From: Herminiimonas sp.
GTDB taxonomy: Bacteria; Pseudomonadota; Gammaproteobacteria; Burkholderiales; Burkholderiaceae
Reading direction: 5' to 3'
NCBI GenBank assembly: GCA_014377155.1
Contig: JACMQD010000493.1
Location: forward strand, 1 to 8,595
DNA length: 8,595 nt
Shown here one piece after another: positions 5,735 to 8,595 of this stretch. The first letter of the stretch is position 1. Every line of letters starts with the position of its first letter. The notes under the pieces are model-generated. The model did no database searches. It saw only the letters and a list, made by a program, of their open reading frames with translations, and was not told the DNA's origin. Position numbers and translations under genes: made by a program.

Positions 5735-6616
5735 ATGAAACCATCTCGTTCAGAATTCATTACCGTCCGCGGCTTGCAGTATCACGTCCGGCATTGGGGC
5801 AACGAAGATGCGCCCAAGCTATTCATGGTACACGGCTGGATGGATGTTTCAGCATCATTCCAGTTCATGGTCGATTGCCTGCAAAAGGATTGGCATGTCA
5901 TCGCGCCCGACTGGCGCGGTTTCGGCCTGACCGATGACTCTGGCGCAGATACTTATTGGTTTCTGGATTATGTCGGCGACCTCGACGCCATTCTTGACCA
6001 TTATTCTGCCAATGAAAAGGTTGATCTATTAGGTCATAGCATGGGCGGCAATGTCGTAACGATTTATGCCGGCGTGCGGCCGGAACGGATTCGCAAGCTG
6101 ATCAATTTCGAAGGTTTCGGCATGCCGGTCACACGCGGCGACCAAGCCCCCGGTCGGTATGCACAGTGGCTCGACGAGTTGCGTGTGCCGCCAAGCTTGA
6201 AGACCTATCCGTCTCAAGCTGCAGTGGCGGCGCGGCTGCAAAAAACCAATCCGCGCCTAAGTGATGTGCGGGCGAATTTTCTGTCGGGCCACTGGTCGGC
6301 GCCCAATGCGGATGGGCAGTGGGCGATTCTCGGTGACGCTGCGCACAAGCTGTCGAGCCCGATCCTGTATCGGGTCGAGGAAGTGATGGCGTGCTGGCAC
6401 GCGATTACAGCACCGGTTCTATGGGTCGAGGCGGAGGATACCGACGTCTGGCGCTGGATGGGGCCGAAGGCGACAGCACGTATCGAGATCGATCGCCGCA
6501 TTGCCTTCATTCCGCGTGTGACAACGCACATGATCGCCGATGCCGGACACATGCTGCATCATGATCAACCCGAAGCGCTGGCGACGCTGGTGGAATATTT
6601 CCTCAGCACTGAATGA
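5735..6616 (+). CDS. Alpha/beta hydrolase fold protein, predicted serine hydrolase
   Basis: A 293-residue cytosolic alpha/beta hydrolase. The oxyanion-hole motif is H33-G34 in HGWMD, and the nucleophile is S102 in the elbow G100-H-S-M-G104. The catalytic acid is probably D235 in VEAEDTDVW, and the catalytic histidine is H272 in DAGHMLHH. Between about residues 130 and 225 lies an extended cap region that would set the substrate. The segment HVIAPDWRGFG (54-64) is the usual strand-turn of the fold. The protein could be an esterase, an epoxide-hydrolase-like enzyme or a C-C bond hydrolase; an aspartate nucleophile is ruled out by the serine elbow, but the substrate cannot be read from sequence. 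The start at 5735 (MKPSRSEF) has only a weak ribosome-binding site. The gene is followed by a 158-base gap before the PHP-domain gene, so co-transcription is uncertain. Confidence 0.9.
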   Translation: MKPSRSEFITVRGLQYHVRHWGNEDAPKLFMVHGWMDVSASFQFMVDCLQKDWHVIAPDWRGFGLTDDSGADTYWFLDYVGDLDAILDHYSANEKVDLLGHSMGGNVVTIYAGVRPERIRKLINFEGFGMPVTRGDQAPGRYAQWLDELRVPPSLKTYPSQAAVAARLQKTNPRLSDVRANFLSGHWSAPNADGQWAILGDAAHKLSSPILYRVEEVMACWHAITAPVLWVEAEDTDVWRWMGPKATARIEIDRRIAFIPRVTTHMIADAGHMLHHDQPEALATLVEYFLSTE

Positions 6617-6638
6617 GCGTGGGCCGCGCATAGCCTGT

Positions 6639-6667
6639 CAGAGCGATTTGATTGGCGCATCGCTGTG
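6639..6667 (+). terminator. Possible weak terminator after the alpha/beta hydrolase
   Basis: CAGAGCGAT (6639-6647) can pair with ATCGCTGTG (6659-6667) over nine positions with one mismatch and an 11-base loop. It is followed by only three T residues (6668-6670). It lies 23 bases after the hydrolase stop. The short T run makes it doubtful. Confidence 0.3.
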
Positions 6668-6730
6668 TTTATGACGATTTCAACGTGCTGCTGGCAATGT
6701 GCGGCTGCAGCATCGACATCGCAGGCGCGG

Positions 6731-6736
6731 TACAAT
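6731..6736 (+). promoter_or_regulatory. Candidate -10 box upstream of the RNase AM gene
   Basis: TACAAT, a five-of-six match to the sigma-70 -10 box, lies 38 bases before the chosen start, within GGTACAATCACAGG. The -35 position (around 6707-6713) shows no good hexamer. Its placement argues that translation does not begin at the longer frame's start at 6652. Confidence 0.35.
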
Positions 6737-6774
6737 CACAGGCAAATTCAACGCGACAGTTCAACCGGGTTCCC

Positions 6775-7611
6775 ATGCTTAACGTCGACCTTCATTGCCA
6801 TTCCAATGTTTCCGATGGCGTGCTCACGCCTGCTGCGGTTGCGGCGCGGGCGGCTGCCAATGGTGTCAACGTCTGGGCACTGACCGATCACGACGAAATC
6901 GATGGCATTGCCAAAGCGCGCGCCGCCGCGGTAGCACTGGGCATGGTGTACATCGCTGGCGTCGAAATTTCCATCACCTGGGCCGGCCAGACCATCCATA
7001 TCGTCGGTCTGCGCATCGATGAAACCAACCCGGCGTTAATCGCCGGCTTGGAATCGACGCGTTCGGGGCGCGAGCGCCGAGCACATGAGATGGCAGACCA
7101 ACTGGCAGTGGTCGGCATTCCGAACGCTTTCGAAGGCGCACTCAATTTCGTTGGCAATCCCGACTTGATTTCGCGCACGCATTTTGCGCGCTACATTATC
7201 GAACTTGGCGTCTGCGCGGATATCGGCGAAGTCTTCCGGAAATATCTTACCGAAGGCAAGCCGGGCTTCGTGCCCCACCGCTGGGCAACCCTGGAACAAG
7301 CTGTTACTTGGATCCGCGGCGCTGGCGGTACCGCCGTAGTGGCCCACCCGGGTCGCTACAAGTTCAGCGACATCGCTTTCGATGCGTTTTTCGACGAATT
7401 CAAACAGTGGGGCGGCACTGCGATCGAGGTCATGACCGGCAGCCATACAGTAGAGCAGTACAGCCAGTACGCCAAAATCGCGAAGAGCTACGGTTTCCTG
7501 GCTTCACGCGGTTCCGACTTTCACGGTCCGGGCGAATCGCGCATCGACCTCGGCAAGCTTCCTCCCTTGCCGGAAAGTCTCGTGCCAGTGTGGCACGATT
7601 GGGGTTTTTGA
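6775..7611 (+). CDS. rnm: PHP-domain 3',5'-nucleoside bisphosphate phosphatase / 5'-3' exoribonuclease RNase AM (TrpH, YciV)
   Basis: A 278-residue metal-dependent phosphoesterase of the PHP superfamily. Characterised homologues remove the 3' phosphate from 3',5'-bisphosphonucleotides and trim RNA 5' ends, including rRNA precursors in Escherichia coli. Metal ligands expected for the family are visible: H7 and H9 in DLHCHS, D14, H39 in TDHD, E64 in GVEIS, H75 in TIHIVG, H191 in AHPGRY, and D248 with H250 in SDFH. The conserved R134-T-H-F-A-R segment is also present. The length matches the family (about 275-295). The start at 6775 (MLNVDLHCHS) is chosen because homology begins there; the frame is open back to 6652, but that part looks non-coding and holds a likely promoter. 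The ribosome-binding site is weak. The gene lies between an alpha/beta hydrolase and htpX, and despite the name trpH it is not in a tryptophan operon here. Confidence 0.94.
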   Translation: MLNVDLHCHSNVSDGVLTPAAVAARAAANGVNVWALTDHDEIDGIAKARAAAVALGMVYIAGVEISITWAGQTIHIVGLRIDETNPALIAGLESTRSGRERRAHEMADQLAVVGIPNAFEGALNFVGNPDLISRTHFARYIIELGVCADIGEVFRKYLTEGKPGFVPHRWATLEQAVTWIRGAGGTAVVAHPGRYKFSDIAFDAFFDEFKQWGGTAIEVMTGSHTVEQYSQYAKIAKSYGFLASRGSDFHGPGESRIDLGKLPPLPESLVPVWHDWGF

Positions 7612-7645
7612 TCCGGCAGGTTCATTCGCGATCGTGGTCTTGGCT

Positions 7646-7673
7646 CTTGAAATTTTATCCAACGACCGCATGT
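7646..7673 (+). promoter_or_regulatory. Heat-shock (sigma-32, RpoH) promoter of htpX
   Basis: A -35 element CTTGAAA (7646-7652, exact consensus) is followed by a 13-base spacer and a -10 element CCGCATGT (7666-7673), which differs from the sigma-32 consensus CCCCATNT at one position. The expected transcription start near 7680 gives a leader of about 25 bases before the htpX ATG. The placement in the 92-base gap before a heat-shock protease gene strengthens the call. It was read by eye; no scoring matrix was run. Confidence 0.78.
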
Positions 7674-7703
7674 TGATCTGGCAAACATTCCTGGAGAAGT
7701 GCA

Positions 7704-8576
7704 ATGAAGCGGGTTCTGCTTTTCATCCTTACCAATGTTGCAGTGATGGCCGTCCTCAGTATCGTCTTGTCGGTGCTCGGCGTCGACCGATTCCTGACCG
7801 GCACCGGGCTGAACCTGCCGATGCTGTTGGTGTTTTCTCTAATGGTCGGCTTTACCGGTTCGTTCATTTCGCTGTTGATCAGCAAGCCCATGGCGAAATG
7901 GTCGACAGGCGCACGCGTCATCGATGCGCCGTCGTCATCGACGGAACTGTGGCTGGTCGATACCGTAACCCGACTTGCGCAGCGCGCTGGTATCAAGACA
8001 CCTGAAGTTGCGATTTACGACGGCGAGGCCAATGCCTTTGCCACTGGCGCCTTCAAGAATTCTGCGCTGGTGGCGGTATCGACCGGCCTTATCGAAAGCA
8101 TGACCAAGGAAGAAGTCGAAGCGGTGCTGGCCCACGAGATCGCGCACGTCGCCAATGGCGACATGGTGACCATGACGCTGGTGCAAGGCGTGGTCAACAC
8201 CTTCGTGGTGTTCCTGTCGCGGGTAGTGGGGTTCCTGGTCGATCGAGCTTTATCCAGAGGAAATGGCAACGGTCCCGGCATTGGCTACACGGTCACGGTG
8301 CTGGTATGCCAGATCGTCTTTGGCATCGCGGCATCGGTCATCGTCGCGTGGTTTTCGCGGCATCGCGAATTCCGCGCCGATGCCGGTTCGGCCAAACTGA
8401 TGGGCAGTCCGCAGCCGATGGTTAACGCCCTAGGGCGTCTGGGCGGCATTGCACCCAGCAGTCTGCCGCAAGCGATGGCATCACTCGGCATCAACGACAA
8501 GCCGGGTTTCCTCGCCCTGTTTTCGAGTCATCCACCCATCGAAGCCCGGATCGCGGCGCTGCAAGCCGCGCAATAA
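7704..8576 (+). CDS. htpX: Membrane-bound zinc metalloprotease HtpX (M48B family)
   Basis: A 290-residue inner-membrane protease that degrades misfolded membrane proteins, working alongside FtsH in characterised bacteria. Recalled alignment to Escherichia coli HtpX (293 residues) is end-to-end. The zinc site is H144-E-I-A-H148 with the third ligand E222 in [15 protein letters not shown]. Hydrophobic segments lie at about 4-24, 38-60, 155-177 and 196-216, with the protease domain facing the cytoplasm. The segment [18 protein letters not shown] (151-168) and the C-terminal SHPPIEARI (275-283) are hallmarks of the family. The start ATG at 7704 is preceded by a GGAGAAG ribosome-binding site (7693-7699). 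A sigma-32-type promoter lies immediately upstream, so heat induction is likely. The 92-base gap from the RNase AM gene plus its own promoter makes it an independent unit. The stop lies 19 bases before the window end, with no terminator visible there. Confidence 0.97.
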   Translation: MKRVLLFILTNVAVMAVLSIVLSVLGVDRFLTGTGLNLPMLLVFSLMVGFTGSFISLLISKPMAKWSTGARVIDAPSSSTELWLVDTVTRLAQRAGIKTPEVAIYDGEANAFATGAFKNSALVAVSTGLIESMTKEEVEAVLAHEIAHVANGDMVTMTLVQGVVNTFVVFLSRVVGFLVDRALSRGNGNGPGIGYTVTVLVCQIVFGIAASVIVAWFSRHREFRADAGSAKLMGSPQPMVNALGRLGGIAPSSLPQAMASLGINDKPGFLALFSSHPPIEARIAALQAAQ

Positions 8577-8595
8577 AATCATCCACATGTTTTCA

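Noticed and set aside
6652..6774. Longer start for the RNase AM gene at 6652
   Set aside because: Family homology starts at MLNVDLHCHS (6775); the upstream codons look non-coding and contain a likely -10 box.
1..8595. CRISPR arrays, tRNAs, insertion sequences, prophage genes, toxin-antitoxin pairs or a novel defence system
   Set aside because: No regularly spaced direct repeats, cloverleaf-like sequences, transposase or integrase motifs, or defence-type domains were found on either strand.

Overview
The window looks like ordinary chromosome from a betaproteobacterium, most likely Burkholderiales and possibly Oxalobacteraceae. This rests on moderate-to-high GC with GC-rich third codon positions and on the family-level look of the proteins (short-chain ChrA, HslO, gamma carbonic anhydrase, DUF455, an alpha/beta hydrolase with an HGWMD motif, and TrpH/RNase AM). 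Taxonomy is inferred from protein style only, with no database search. I saw no tRNA, rRNA, CRISPR array, insertion sequence, phage gene or toxin-antitoxin pair, so this is mostly housekeeping and stress-response DNA.

Left part (1-2718): a minus-strand series runs from a gamma-class carbonic anhydrase-like protein (1274-1798) into the redox-switched chaperone Hsp33/HslO (348-1274). The two share one base in a TAATG stop/start junction. After a 161-base gap comes the N-terminus of a chromate-transporter family protein that runs off the left edge. Divergent from this series, on the plus strand, is a DUF455 ferritin-like protein (1888-2718) with a complete two-metal ligand pattern. The area therefore combines an oxidative-stress chaperone, a probable metal-bound acyltransferase-fold enzyme, a probable diiron protein and an oxyanion transporter.

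Middle part (2719-5734): the spermidine N1-acetyltransferase speG (minus) converges on the DUF455 gene. Its upstream region (3323-3538) holds an open minus-strand stretch with protein-like composition but no ATG, perhaps the decayed end of a gene. A small outer-membrane-type lipoprotein (3539-3862) follows on the plus strand. It is built from three 11-residue amphipathic repeats and ends in ten threonines. A perfect 10-bp hairpin with flanking A and T runs (3875-3904) separates it from a convergent acyl-CoA synthetase (3916-5595, minus).

Right part (5735-8576): three plus-strand genes follow: an alpha/beta hydrolase (5735-6616), the PHP-domain 3',5'-nucleotide bisphosphatase / 5'-3' exoribonuclease RNase AM (6775-7611), and the membrane zinc protease HtpX (7704-8576). 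HtpX is preceded by a near-consensus heat-shock (sigma-32) promoter, the clearest regulatory signal in the window. HslO and HtpX are both protein quality-control factors, but they sit in separate transcription units. I found no clear undescribed multi-gene system. The items most worth a second look are the 11-mer repeat lipoprotein, the substituted acetyl-CoA loop in SpeG, the ATG-less open stretch upstream of speG, and the htpX promoter.
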